Assembly: GCA_964481655.1 (NCBI GenBank)
Contig: CAYZVO010000015.1
Location: 7,982 to 71,981 of the forward strand
DNA from: CALDOK01 sp964481655
Lineage (GTDB): Bacteria > Myxococcota_A > UBA796 > JAFGLY01
Reading direction: 5' to 3'
Length of the DNA stretch: 64,000 nt
Part shown: one piece after another, positions 16,823 through 25,469 of the stretch
Position numbering within the stretch: position 1 is the stretch's first letter
Layout: every line of letters starts with the position of its first letter
Program-made: the position numbers and the translations under genes
The notes under the pieces: model-generated
The model's database searches: none
What the model was told of the DNA's origin: nothing
The model's input: the letters and a program-made list of their open reading frames with translations, nothing else

Positions 16823-18241
16823 ATGCGCACCACCGTCCTCTGCCTGTCCGCCCTCGCCTTGCACACCGGCTGTCCTGGCCCGGAGTGTGGCCCGGGCACC
16901 CACCTCGAGGACGGTCTGTGCGTGCCCGACGAGCCCGAGGGCGACACCGACACGGACGCCGACGGGGACACCGACACCGACACGGACACCGACACCGACG
17001 CCGACACGGACCTCGAGCCGGATCCGCCCATCGGCTGCCCGCCCCTGTCCCCCTCGTTCGGGAACGAGGTGATCATCCCCTCCGGCAACGCCTCGGCCCT
17101 GCGCACGGCGGTGGACACCGCGTCGGAGGGGGACGTCATCCTGCTCGAGGACGGCACCTACAACCTGAACGGCGACTACCTGTGGATGGACGTGGACGAT
17201 GTGGTCCTGCGCTCCCAGAGCGGCGACCGCGACGCGGTGATCCTCGACGGTGGGTACATCACCACCGAGATCATCAACATGGTGGGCTCGAACATCACCG
17301 TGGCCGACATCACCATCCAGCGCTGCTCGAGCTGCGCCCTGCACGTGCAGCCGGCCAACGGCTACGACACCACCGGCCACCTGATCTACAACGTCGCGAT
17401 CATCGATCCCGGCGAGCACGCCATCAAGGTCAACCAGAACGGGGGCTACTACACGGACAACGGCACCATCGCCTGTTCCTGGATGGAGCTGACCGACGAG
17501 GGCCGGCCCCACGTCTCCACCTACAGCACCGGCTGCTACACCGGCGGCATCGACACCCACAACACCCGCGGCTGGAAGCACTACGACAACCACATCGAGG
17601 GCTTCTGGTGTGAGTCGGGCCTGTCCGAGCACGGCATCCACCTGTGGAACGGCAACGCCGACACCCTCATCGCCCGCAACACCATCGTGAACGTGGCCCG
17701 CGGCATCGGGCTGGGCATGGCCACCGCCGACGACAACGAGCGGGGCTTCGAGTCCGAGTACAGCTGCGTGAACGGCGCCCACCCCGACGACTTCGCCGCC
17801 ACCGTGCGCAACAACACCGTCTTCGCCGACGATCCGCGCCTGTTCGCCTCGGGCTCCGGCTTCGACGCGGGCATCGAGATCGAGAACGCCTGTGATGCCA
17901 AGCTGCTGCACAACACCGTCTACAGCAGCTCGGCGCCGTACTCATCCATGTCCTGGCGCTACCCCACCTCCAGCGGGCATGTGGCCAACAACCTGCTCTC
18001 CCACAACCTGCGGGAGCGCATCGAGTCCGGCGAGGACCCGGCCGATGTGCTCGCCGAGGGCAACATCCAGGACGCCCCGGCGGATCTGTTCGAGGACGCC
18101 CTCGCGGGTGAGCTGCACCTCGTGACCGGGGCCAGCGCCGCGGACGCGGGGGTCGCGCTCACCGGCGACAGCGCCGTGACCCACGACATGGACGGCGAGC
18201 TCCGGGACAGCAGCCCGGACGTGGGCGCGGACGAGCTGTGA
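16823..18241 (+). CDS. Right-handed beta-helix lipoprotein with DTD linker
   Basis: A 472-aa surface or periplasmic lipoprotein. The hydrophobic signal ends at LALHTGC, followed by ECGPGTHLEDGLCV, a Cys-containing module shared with two other proteins of this operon (24019 and 29542). An acidic DTD/DAD linker spans residues 41-63. The rest is a parallel beta-helix: SALRTAVDTASEGDVILLEDGTYNL opens it, with later rungs such as ITVADITIQRCSSC and TLIARNTIVNVARGIGLG, ending SSPDVGADEL, a closing motif common in bacterial beta-helix proteins. Such folds occur in polysaccharide lyases, pectinases and epimerases; I cannot identify catalytic residues. First gene of the operon; GTGA overlap with the next. 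Confidence 0.75.
   Translation: MRTTVLCLSALALHTGCPGPECGPGTHLEDGLCVPDEPEGDTDTDADGDTDTDTDTDTDADTDLEPDPPIGCPPLSPSFGNEVIIPSGNASALRTAVDTASEGDVILLEDGTYNLNGDYLWMDVDDVVLRSQSGDRDAVILDGGYITTEIINMVGSNITVADITIQRCSSCALHVQPANGYDTTGHLIYNVAIIDPGEHAIKVNQNGGYYTDNGTIACSWMELTDEGRPHVSTYSTGCYTGGIDTHNTRGWKHYDNHIEGFWCESGLSEHGIHLWNGNADTLIARNTIVNVARGIGLGMATADDNERGFESEYSCVNGAHPDDFAATVRNNTVFADDPRLFASGSGFDAGIEIENACDAKLLHNTVYSSSAPYSSMSWRYPTSSGHVANNLLSHNLRERIESGEDPADVLAEGNIQDAPADLFEDALAGELHLVTGASAADAGVALTGDSAVTHDMDGELRDSSPDVGADEL
16943..17011 (+). repeat. GAC-rich hexamer repeat encoding a DTD/DAD linker
   Basis: Short tandem units of GAC-ACC, GAC-ACG, GAC-GCC and GAC-GCG encode alternating Asp-Thr and Asp-Ala. It is a coding low-complexity linker between the lipid-anchored N-terminal module and the beta-helix, prone to length change by slippage. 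Similar tracts lie at 24145, 29698 and, on the minus strand, 36578. Confidence 0.85.
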
Positions 18242-19980
18242 TCCGCGGCGCGCTTTCGGCGCTGCTCCTGACCGCCTGCACCGAGACCCAGGTGCAGGGG
18301 CTGGAGCCCGCCCTGACCGTGGCGCCCGAGTCGGTGCTGTTCGAGGGGGTGCCGCTGGATGGCGAAGGCGAAGCCGTGGTCACCATCGGCAACGCCGGCG
18401 GGGGCACGCTGCAGCTGGAGGGCTTCTCGACCGCCAGCCCGTTCTCCGTCGAGGGCGAGCCCCAGGACCTCGAGCCCGGGGCGAGCCTCGCGGTGGGGTT
18501 GCGCTTCTACGCCCTGGCCGATGGCACCCACGAGGGCGCGCTGCGCATCGCGTCCAACGACCCCGAACAGCCCACGGTCGACGTGCCCCTGTCCGCCGTG
18601 GTGGTGGCGCCGGACATCCTGGTGGAGCCCGAGCGGCTGGTGTTCGCCGGCGACGGCGCCCGGCAGCAGCAGCGGATCTACATCAGCAACGAGGGCGAGG
18701 GCCCCCTGGTGCTCGTCACGGCGGCGGTGAGCGACGACGGTGGCGGCGCGTTCGAGCTGGCCCAGGAACCCCAGGACCTGCGGGTGGAGGCCGGAGAGAT
18801 CACCCAGCTGGACGTGATCTGCGAGGTGGAGGGCACAGCCATCGGCGCGCTGTCCATCCAGTCCAACGATCCCGACAGCCCCACGGTCGAGGTCTGGCTG
18901 GGGGCCGAGGATCCGGACAACGACACGCCGTCGGCGCCGGTGGTCGCGATCACTCCGGGTGAGCCCGAGGAGGGCGACGGGCTGCTGTGCGAGATCCTGG
19001 AGCCCGCGGTGGACCCCGAGGGCGAACAGGTCGGCTACACCTTCGCGTGGCGTGAGGACGACGCGGCCTGGGCCGGCGCCACGGGGTCCTCGGCCCACGC
19101 GGGGGACAGCATCGACGGGGCCGAGACCCAGGACCTCGAGATCTGGACCTGCGAGGTGACCCCGAGCGATCCCTGGGGAGCCGGTGACGCGGGTGAGGCC
19201 TCAGTGCAGATCGGCTGCGTCTACGGCGCGGACGAGCGCTGCCCGGGGCTGTCCTGTCTGGACATCCTCGAGCAGGGTGCTGCCGACGGCGACGGGGTCT
19301 ACTGGATCGATCCGCTGGGGGAGGGGGCCTACCAGGTCCACTGCGACATGACGCTGGATGGGGGGGGGTGGACGCTCACCATGGTCTCGAGCGACGACGA
19401 TCAGACCACCTGGACCTGGAACAACCGCACCCTGATGTCCAGCGACGCGCGGCCCGTCGGCTCCCTCGACGCCATCGATCGGGACTTCGAGTCCGCCGCG
19501 CACGTCGATGTGGTCTTCGCCGACCTGATGTTCTTGCACGCGCCGTCGGGCGTCTGGGCCGCCTACGATCTGGTGGGCGACGGCACGCTGGGGCTCGCGG
19601 CCACCATCGCCGCCGTCGGAGATCCCGTCTGCTACGACCCGGGCGACGGCTTCGCCATGACCGCGGGCACGCTCACGCTGCAGGGCGATCTGTGCTCCAC
19701 CGAGCTGTACTTCAGCCCCCAGGACTGGGACGGCTGGGGCTGCAGCGCGGACAACGACGGGCACACCCACGGCCCGGCGTGGAGCGCGGCGAACAACAGC
19801 GGCTGCCCCTTCGACGATCCGGGCTCCATCTCGGGCCTGGGCCCCAACCAGCACGATGGTCAGCAGGACCTCGAGTGCCGCATGCCCGACGAGAACTGCC
19901 TCGGCTTCGCCGAGAAGGCCGGCCTGAACACCGGAGCCCAGGGCGCGGCGGAGAACTACATGCAGGTGTATGTGCGATGA
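18238..19980 (+). CDS. Lipoprotein with ASH-like repeats and a fibrinogen-like GGGW domain
   Basis: A 580-aa lipoprotein starting at GTG 18238, overlapping the upstream stop (GTGA). Lipobox LLTAC gives Cys14. Residues 25-225 hold two or more ASH/HYDIN-type immunoglobulin repeats (VAPESVLFEGVPLDGEGEAVVTIGNAG; LRIASNDPEQPTVDVPLSAVV; LSIQSNDPDSPTVEVWLG). Residues about 240-325 form another Ig-like module. From about 335 there is a fibrinogen-related domain: CLDILEQGAADGDGVYWIDP, then QVHCDMTLDGGGWTL, matching the bacterial YCDxxxxGGGW pattern with His in place of Tyr. In animals such domains bind glycans or proteins; here a ligand-binding surface role is inferred. ATGA overlap with the next gene. 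Confidence 0.75.
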   Translation: MIRGALSALLLTACTETQVQGLEPALTVAPESVLFEGVPLDGEGEAVVTIGNAGGGTLQLEGFSTASPFSVEGEPQDLEPGASLAVGLRFYALADGTHEGALRIASNDPEQPTVDVPLSAVVVAPDILVEPERLVFAGDGARQQQRIYISNEGEGPLVLVTAAVSDDGGGAFELAQEPQDLRVEAGEITQLDVICEVEGTAIGALSIQSNDPDSPTVEVWLGAEDPDNDTPSAPVVAITPGEPEEGDGLLCEILEPAVDPEGEQVGYTFAWREDDAAWAGATGSSAHAGDSIDGAETQDLEIWTCEVTPSDPWGAGDAGEASVQIGCVYGADERCPGLSCLDILEQGAADGDGVYWIDPLGEGAYQVHCDMTLDGGGWTLTMVSSDDDQTTWTWNNRTLMSSDARPVGSLDAIDRDFESAAHVDVVFADLMFLHAPSGVWAAYDLVGDGTLGLAATIAAVGDPVCYDPGDGFAMTAGTLTLQGDLCSTELYFSPQDWDGWGCSADNDGHTHGPAWSAANNSGCPFDDPGSISGLGPNQHDGQQDLECRMPDENCLGFAEKAGLNTGAQGAAENYMQVYVR

Positions 19981-22100
19981 ATCCCCGACTCTCCCTGCTG
20001 CTCCTGATCCTCACTGCCTGCAGCTCCAGCCAGGACCAGGACATGGACGGCTTCGGTGTGCTGCAGGGGGACTGTGACGACCACGACGACACCATCCACC
20101 CGGCCGCGCCCGAGGTCTGCAACGGCCTCGACGACGACTGCGACGGGACCGTGGACGACGACGCTGCCGGTGGTGACTGGTTCTACCCGGACGCCGACGG
20201 CGACGGCTACGGGCTGACCGCCTTCCCGGCCCAGCACTGCGCCGAGTCGGTGCCCGGCTGGACCCGGGAGCGGGGCGACTGCGACGAGGGCGACGCCAGC
20301 ATCCATCCCGGCGCCGATGAGCTCTGCAACGGCGTGGACGACGACTGCGACGAGCGGGTCGATGAGAACGCCGCGGACGTCACCACCTGGTACGCCGACG
20401 ACGACGGGGATGGGTTTGGAGACAGCGATCGCAGCTGGCCCGCCTGCATGCAGCCCGAGGGCTGGGTGGAGCACGGTGGGGACTGCGACGACGGCGATCC
20501 AGCGGTGCACCCCGACGCCGATGAGAGCTGCCTGACCGAGTCGGACGACGACTGCGACGGTGAGGCCAACGAGGTGGACGCGGTGGCGTGCTCCGACTGG
20601 TACGAGGACGCGGACGGCGACGGCTACGGCGGCGACGGGCTCTGCCTCTGCGAGGCCGCGGAGCCCTTCACCCTCGAGGCCTCGGAGGACTGCGACGACG
20701 GGGACGAGGGGGTGCACCCCGGAGCCGAGGAGCTGGACGACCTGGTGGACCAGGACTGCGACGGCCAGGCGGCCGTCAGCGCCGACATCCTCGGGATCTC
20801 CATCAGCGGCGAGGACTACGCCGACTACGCCGGCATCGCCCTGGCGCTGGTGGGCGACACCGACGGGGACGGCTGGGATGACCTGCTCATCGGGGCCCAC
20901 GGGGACGACAGCATCGGCAACGCCACGGGTGCCGCCTACCTGGTGGCCGGTCCCATCACCGCCTCGATGGACCTGGCGGATGCCCAGGCGAAGCTGCTGG
21001 GAGAAGCCGGCAACGACTACACCGGGCTCAGCATGGCCCCGGCGGGCGATCTCGACGGCGACGGGCTGGCCGACCTGCTGGTGGGCGCCTATCGCAACGA
21101 TCGTGGGGGCACGGACGCCGGCGCGGTGTTCCTCGTGCACGGCCCGGTGGAGGGTGAGATCGAGCTGGGCGTCGCCGCCCTGGCGTTCACCGGCGAGGGC
21201 TCCTACCACTACGCCGGCTACGCCCTGGACGGCGGCGGCGACCTGACCGGGGATGGGTGGCCCGATGTGGCCATCGGAGCCTACCTGGCCGACGGCGCCG
21301 GCAGCAGCGCTGGTGCGGTCTACGTGCTCGAAGGGCCGGTGGACGAGGGGGGCTCGCTGCCCGAGATCGGCCTGATCCTGGAGCCCTACAGCAGCGGCAG
21401 CTCCTTCGGCTACGACCTCTGCTCGCTGGACCTGGACGGTGACGGTGTGGACGAGCTGGCCGTCGGGGCCCTCACCACCGATCTCGAGGAGAGCAACACC
21501 GGCTCTGTGATGGTGTACCGGGGGCCGGTGCAGCACGCGGGCGACTACCCCGACAGCGAGATCTACGGCACCCTGTCGGGGGACTACCTGGGGCGCACGG
21601 TGGCCGACGGAGGCGATCTCGATGGCGACGGCGTCCCCGACCTCGTCATCGGGAGCCAGGACGCCGACTACGTGCGCATCAACGCCGGTGTCCTCTACGT
21701 CATCGATGAGCTCCCCGTGGGCCAGGAGGACGTGCACGAGACCTGGTCCGCGCGCATCGTAGGCGCCGGGGAGACGGACAACATCACCCAGGTGGAGTCC
21801 GCAGGGGACATCGACGGAGACGGCTGGGGCGACCTGGTGCTGGGAGCCCGCTACCACGACGCCGCCGGGGAGTCCGCGGGCCAGGCCTACCTGCTGCTCG
21901 GCCCCGTCGAGGGCTCCATCGACCTGCAGGACGCGCCCCTGATCATCGACGGCGCGGAGGCGGGCGACGCCGTGGGCTGCGCCGTGGCGGGGGGCGTCGA
22001 TCTCGACGGCGGAGGCGAGCTGGACTTCCTGTTCAGCGCCATCTACGCGGGCGAGGACACCGAGGGCCTGGTCTACCTGGCCCAGGGGGAGGACCGATGA
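19977..22100 (+). CDS. MopE-type metal-binding/FG-GAP propeller lipoprotein, cassette copy 1
   Basis: A 707-aa lipoprotein (LILTAC, Cys15). Residues 20-260 are a series of MopE-type putative metal-binding repeats: each has D-rich DADGDGYG or DDDGDGFG, then GDCDDxDxxIHPxAxExCNGxDDDCDG. Residues about 270-700 are FG-GAP/integrin-alpha-like propeller blades, each with a calcium-loop such as DTDGDGWDDLLIGAHGDD or DLDGDGLADLLVGAYRND. Both parts are expected to bind calcium or similar cations outside the cell. It overlaps both neighbours by 4 bases. A closely similar protein is encoded at 25470-27602, with the same start MDGFGVLQGDCDDHD, marking a tandem duplication. The role, perhaps surface adhesion, is inferred. 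Confidence 0.82.
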   Translation: MNPRLSLLLLILTACSSSQDQDMDGFGVLQGDCDDHDDTIHPAAPEVCNGLDDDCDGTVDDDAAGGDWFYPDADGDGYGLTAFPAQHCAESVPGWTRERGDCDEGDASIHPGADELCNGVDDDCDERVDENAADVTTWYADDDGDGFGDSDRSWPACMQPEGWVEHGGDCDDGDPAVHPDADESCLTESDDDCDGEANEVDAVACSDWYEDADGDGYGGDGLCLCEAAEPFTLEASEDCDDGDEGVHPGAEELDDLVDQDCDGQAAVSADILGISISGEDYADYAGIALALVGDTDGDGWDDLLIGAHGDDSIGNATGAAYLVAGPITASMDLADAQAKLLGEAGNDYTGLSMAPAGDLDGDGLADLLVGAYRNDRGGTDAGAVFLVHGPVEGEIELGVAALAFTGEGSYHYAGYALDGGGDLTGDGWPDVAIGAYLADGAGSSAGAVYVLEGPVDEGGSLPEIGLILEPYSSGSSFGYDLCSLDLDGDGVDELAVGALTTDLEESNTGSVMVYRGPVQHAGDYPDSEIYGTLSGDYLGRTVADGGDLDGDGVPDLVIGSQDADYVRINAGVLYVIDELPVGQEDVHETWSARIVGAGETDNITQVESAGDIDGDGWGDLVLGARYHDAAGESAGQAYLLLGPVEGSIDLQDAPLIIDGAEAGDAVGCAVAGGVDLDGGGELDFLFSAIYAGEDTEGLVYLAQGEDR

Positions 22101-24028
22101 GCGCGCGCACCCCCTTCATGTTCGTTCTGCTGTGCTCGGCCTGCACCGACTACGGCGTGAACATCATCGAGCTGCCCGATCCCGATCCGCCGGACACCGA
22201 GGTTCCCGGAGACAGCGAGCGCTTCGACAGCGGGCCCCCACTGGACACCGACGCGCCGCCCGCCTGCTCGGATGGTCCCTGGCCCGAGGGCGAGGCTGCG
22301 GTGGACGAGACCTGTCGCTGGGAGCCCGAGACCGGCACCTTCCGGCCGGTGATCGAGTGGTGGATGTCCAGTTTCGACGAGCACCCCCAGTTCGCCAGCA
22401 CCACGGTCACGCCGGCGGTCGGCCAGCTCACCGACGACGACGGCGACGGCGACATCGACAGCGACGACACCCCCGACATCGCCGCGGTCTTCTACGAGGA
22501 GCTCGACAACCGCTACGAGACCGTGCTGCGCCTGATCTCCGGCGACGGATCGGGTGTGCACTGGAGCGTGAAGGGCGCGGAGCTGGACGGCACCACCTGG
22601 CACCCGTACCAGAACGCCAACTGTGCCTTGGCGGACATCGGGGCCGACGGTCGGGCCGAGATCGCCACCACTGTCAACGACGGCAGCACCTGCCGGGCGG
22701 GCTTGTTCGACAACCAGGGCGCCCTGCTGTGGGTCAACACCGACGTGGCGCTCAAGTGCGGCAACAACGCGCCCGCCTTCGCCGATCTCGAAGGCGACGG
22801 CGTGGTGGAGCTGGTGTACGGACCGTTCATCTTCGACGCGGCCAGCGGTCAGCTGCTGGGCGAAGGCAGCCACGGCACCGGCTGCAACCAGGGCTACTCC
22901 TGGGGTGGCTACCACAGCGTGCCCGCAGACCTGGACGGCGACGGCATCCAGGAGATCGTGGCCGGTCGGTCGGTGTATCGGCCCGATGGCGAACACCACT
23001 GCTTCGCCGACTTCGAGGACGGCTACGCGGCGGTGGCCGATCTCGACGGCGATGGGCTCGGGGAGTTCGTCATCACCGGCGCCGGTGATGTGCGCCTCTT
23101 CGAGCACGACTGCTGGTACATCGACGGCTGGGAGCTGGACGACGAGGGGAGCGGTGGGCCGGCGACCATCGCCGACTACGACGGCGATGGCGAGCCCGAG
23201 ATCGGGGTCGCCTCCTACGGCCACTACACCGTCTACGAGACGGACGGCAGCCTGCTGTGGCGCAACGACGTGCAGGACCACAGCTCGTCCTCCACGGGCT
23301 CGTCTGTCTACGACTTCGACGGCGATGGTTACGCCGAGGTCGTCTATGCCGACGAGGAGGACCTCTGGATCTTCCAGGGCATCGACGGCGCCGTGCGTAT
23401 GCGGGACGGAACCCACTGGTCCTGGACGGGCAACGAGCTGCCCGTCGTCGTGGACGTGGACGGCGACGGTGAGGTGGAGATCGTGGTCTCGGACCTCGAG
23501 GGCATCTTCGTGGTCGGCGACCAGGACCACAGCTGGGTGGCCGGCCGCCAGGTTTGGAATCAGCCCAGCTACAACATCACCAACGTCAACGACGACCTGA
23601 CCATCCCCGCCATCCCCGATCCCAACTGGCCCGAGCACAACAACTTCCGCTCCGGCGACATCACCCCGGCCTTCGGCGCGGCCGCCCCCGACGCGGCGCC
23701 CCTGCTGGTGGACGTCTGCACCCTCGAGTGCGACGCCGGGCTCCTGCAGCTCACCATCCAGGTGGGCGACAGCGGGCTCGAGGCCCTCGAACCAGGCGTC
23801 GCCATCGCCGTGTACGCCGGGGCCGAGGCCAGCGGCGATCCCCTCGCCACGGGGAACACCAGCGAGGCCGTGCCTTCTGGCGGCGCCAGCGAGGCCATCG
23901 TCGTCGAGCTGGACGTGTCCGCCACCGCGCTCGAGGCCCTCACCGTGGTGGTGGACCCCGACGACGCGCTGTCCGAGTGCAGCGAGGACAACAACACCAT
24001 CGTCATCCAGGAGGGGCTGTGTCCCTGA
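22097..24028 (+). CDS. FG-GAP/VCBS-repeat lipoprotein with CARDB-like end, cassette copy 1
   Basis: A 643-aa lipoprotein (LLCSAC, Cys16; mature start CTDYGVNIIELPDPDPPD). A short Pro/Asp linker leads into a seven-bladed-type FG-GAP/VCBS propeller with repeated calcium loops (DDDGDGDIDSDDTPDIA, DLDGDGIQEIVAG, DYDGDGEPEIGVASYG, DFDGDGYAEVVYADEEDLWIF). The C-terminal 120 residues after NWPEHNNFRSGDI look like a CARDB-type beta-sandwich (LLQLTIQVGDSGLEALEPG), ending CSEDNNTIVIQEGLCP. The 27599-29551 protein is its clear paralogue throughout. It overlaps the previous gene by 4 bases and the next by 10. Probably exported and surface-bound; no catalytic motif seen. Confidence 0.8.
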   Translation: MSARTPFMFVLLCSACTDYGVNIIELPDPDPPDTEVPGDSERFDSGPPLDTDAPPACSDGPWPEGEAAVDETCRWEPETGTFRPVIEWWMSSFDEHPQFASTTVTPAVGQLTDDDGDGDIDSDDTPDIAAVFYEELDNRYETVLRLISGDGSGVHWSVKGAELDGTTWHPYQNANCALADIGADGRAEIATTVNDGSTCRAGLFDNQGALLWVNTDVALKCGNNAPAFADLEGDGVVELVYGPFIFDAASGQLLGEGSHGTGCNQGYSWGGYHSVPADLDGDGIQEIVAGRSVYRPDGEHHCFADFEDGYAAVADLDGDGLGEFVITGAGDVRLFEHDCWYIDGWELDDEGSGGPATIADYDGDGEPEIGVASYGHYTVYETDGSLLWRNDVQDHSSSSTGSSVYDFDGDGYAEVVYADEEDLWIFQGIDGAVRMRDGTHWSWTGNELPVVVDVDGDGEVEIVVSDLEGIFVVGDQDHSWVAGRQVWNQPSYNITNVNDDLTIPAIPDPNWPEHNNFRSGDITPAFGAAAPDAAPLLVDVCTLECDAGLLQLTIQVGDSGLEALEPGVAIAVYAGAEASGDPLATGNTSEAVPSGGASEAIVVELDVSATALEALTVVVDPDDALSECSEDNNTIVIQEGLCP

Positions 24029-25461
24029 TCGCCCTGACCACCGCCGCCCTGCTGCTCCCCGCCTGCGACCGCTCCGAGTGCGGCCCTGGCACCCACCTCG
24101 AGGACGGCGTGTGCGTGCTGGACGAGGACACCGACGTCGAGGGAGACACCGACACCGACGCGGACGCCGACACGGACAGCGACACGGACGCCGACGCCGA
24201 CGCCGACACGGACGCCGACGCCGACACGGACGCCGACACCGACATCCACAGCCCGCGCAGCTTCCCCGAGGTCATGGACCGCGTCGCCGTGTTCGCTGAT
24301 CAGTTCTGGCCCTACACCGACGAGCAGGCCCAGGTGATGGCGGAGAGGTTCCTGGGCACCCAGAAGATCTTCCTGGATCAGTCCGCCGCCATCCGTACCC
24401 ACGACGAGGACTTCCTGGTCCTGCACTACCACCTCTGCATCTGGCAGCAGCAGCCCGACCACCAGCTCATCATCGACGGCGAGAACTGGGGCAACGACTT
24501 CGAGTTCGTGACGAAGCACGAGGACTGGTTCTGGCACAACGAGGCCGGCGAGCGGGTGCGCTCGAGCAGCGACGGCAAGTACCTGATGAACATCTCGAAC
24601 ACCGAGTTCATCGAGTACTGGAAGTCCTCCATCCTCGAGCAGATGCGCCTGGGGGACTACGACGGCGTGTTCCTGGACTCCTGCTCCACCGGGTTGCTCA
24701 ACAGCGAAGCCTTGGGAGGCACCTACGACGGCGAGGAGGTGCCGGGTGAGGCCCGCTTCGCGGGCACCGGAGCCCTCAGCAGCTTCGACGAGCTCGGCGG
24801 GCTGACCTGGCCCCAGGCCTACGAGGCCTTCATGTCGGAGATCTGCGCCCACTACGAGTCCTACGGCTACGCCTGCTTGCCCAATGTCGGCAACCAGACC
24901 ACCACCTGGGACCCCACCGACTACGACGACACATCCACGGGCGGCATGGTGGAGAACGCCTTCAACGTCAGCACGGAGGGTGATTGGGTGCAGGTGGCGA
25001 ACCGCATCCTGGGCCTCACCGACGGGATCATCATCCTGCAGTCCTACCCGAGCGACTCCGACATCGATGCACGCCAGTACTACCTGGGCAGCTACCTGTT
25101 GGTGAGGGAAGCGCGGACCTACATCAGCTACTTCTCGGCGCACACCTTCTCCTGGTTCCCGGAGTGGGATGTCCCCCTGGGCGCGCCCACCGAGTCCGCT
25201 GCGGGCGAGGACGTCTCCACCCTGGCCTGGAGCGGGGTCTACCGGCGCCGCTTCGACCACGGCTTCGTGCTGGTCAATCCCCACGACGACGCGGCGGAGG
25301 TGACCCTCGAGGCCACCGCCTGGCGGGCCGTCCCGACCGGAGGCGGCCCGCTCAACCGCGCGGGCACCAACGACGCCAAGCTCGCCTACGAGGCCGTGAG
25401 CGGCGTGACGATGGACCCCTGGAGCGCCGCGATCTTCCTGAACAGCGCGCCCGCGGAGTAG
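24019..25461 (+). CDS. DTD-linker lipoprotein with a GHL15-like TIM-barrel domain
   Basis: A 480-aa lipoprotein starting at GTG 24019 (strong AGGAGG just upstream, inside the previous gene; 10-base overlap). Signal ends LLLPAC (Cys16), followed by the DRSECGPGTHLEDGVCV module and an acidic DTD/DAD linker at residues 43-75. From about residue 80 the sequence resembles putative glycosyl hydrolase-like family 15: VFADQFWPYTDEQAQVMAERF, a barrel strand ending YDGVFLDS (Asp215, Asp220), LPNVGNQTT, and MVENAF (Glu312). In barrel glycosidases Asp/Glu at such strand ends are catalytic, so Asp220 and Glu312 are candidates. A small beta domain (FVLVNPHDDAAEVTLEAT) closes it. Substrate unknown. Confidence 0.7.
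   Translation: MSLIALTTAALLLPACDRSECGPGTHLEDGVCVLDEDTDVEGDTDTDADADTDSDTDADADADTDADADTDADTDIHSPRSFPEVMDRVAVFADQFWPYTDEQAQVMAERFLGTQKIFLDQSAAIRTHDEDFLVLHYHLCIWQQQPDHQLIIDGENWGNDFEFVTKHEDWFWHNEAGERVRSSSDGKYLMNISNTEFIEYWKSSILEQMRLGDYDGVFLDSCSTGLLNSEALGGTYDGEEVPGEARFAGTGALSSFDELGGLTWPQAYEAFMSEICAHYESYGYACLPNVGNQTTTWDPTDYDDTSTGGMVENAFNVSTEGDWVQVANRILGLTDGIIILQSYPSDSDIDARQYYLGSYLLVREARTYISYFSAHTFSWFPEWDVPLGAPTESAAGEDVSTLAWSGVYRRRFDHGFVLVNPHDDAAEVTLEATAWRAVPTGGGPLNRAGTNDAKLAYEAVSGVTMDPWSAAIFLNSAPAE
24145..24243 (+). repeat. GAC-rich hexamer repeat encoding a DTD/DAD linker
   Basis: The longest such tract in the window, 99 bases of GAC alternating with ACC, ACG, GCC, GCG or AGC. It links the lipid-anchored module to the hydrolase domain of the gene at 24019. 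Runs of the same units with no intervening unique spacers exclude a CRISPR array. Confidence 0.85.
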
Positions 25462-25469
25462 GCCTGAGC

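Noticed and set aside
24145..24243. Short tandem repeats that might be read as a CRISPR array or VNTR
   Set aside because: The units are 6 bases, have no spacers, and stay in frame encoding Asp-Thr/Asp-Ala; it is a coding linker.
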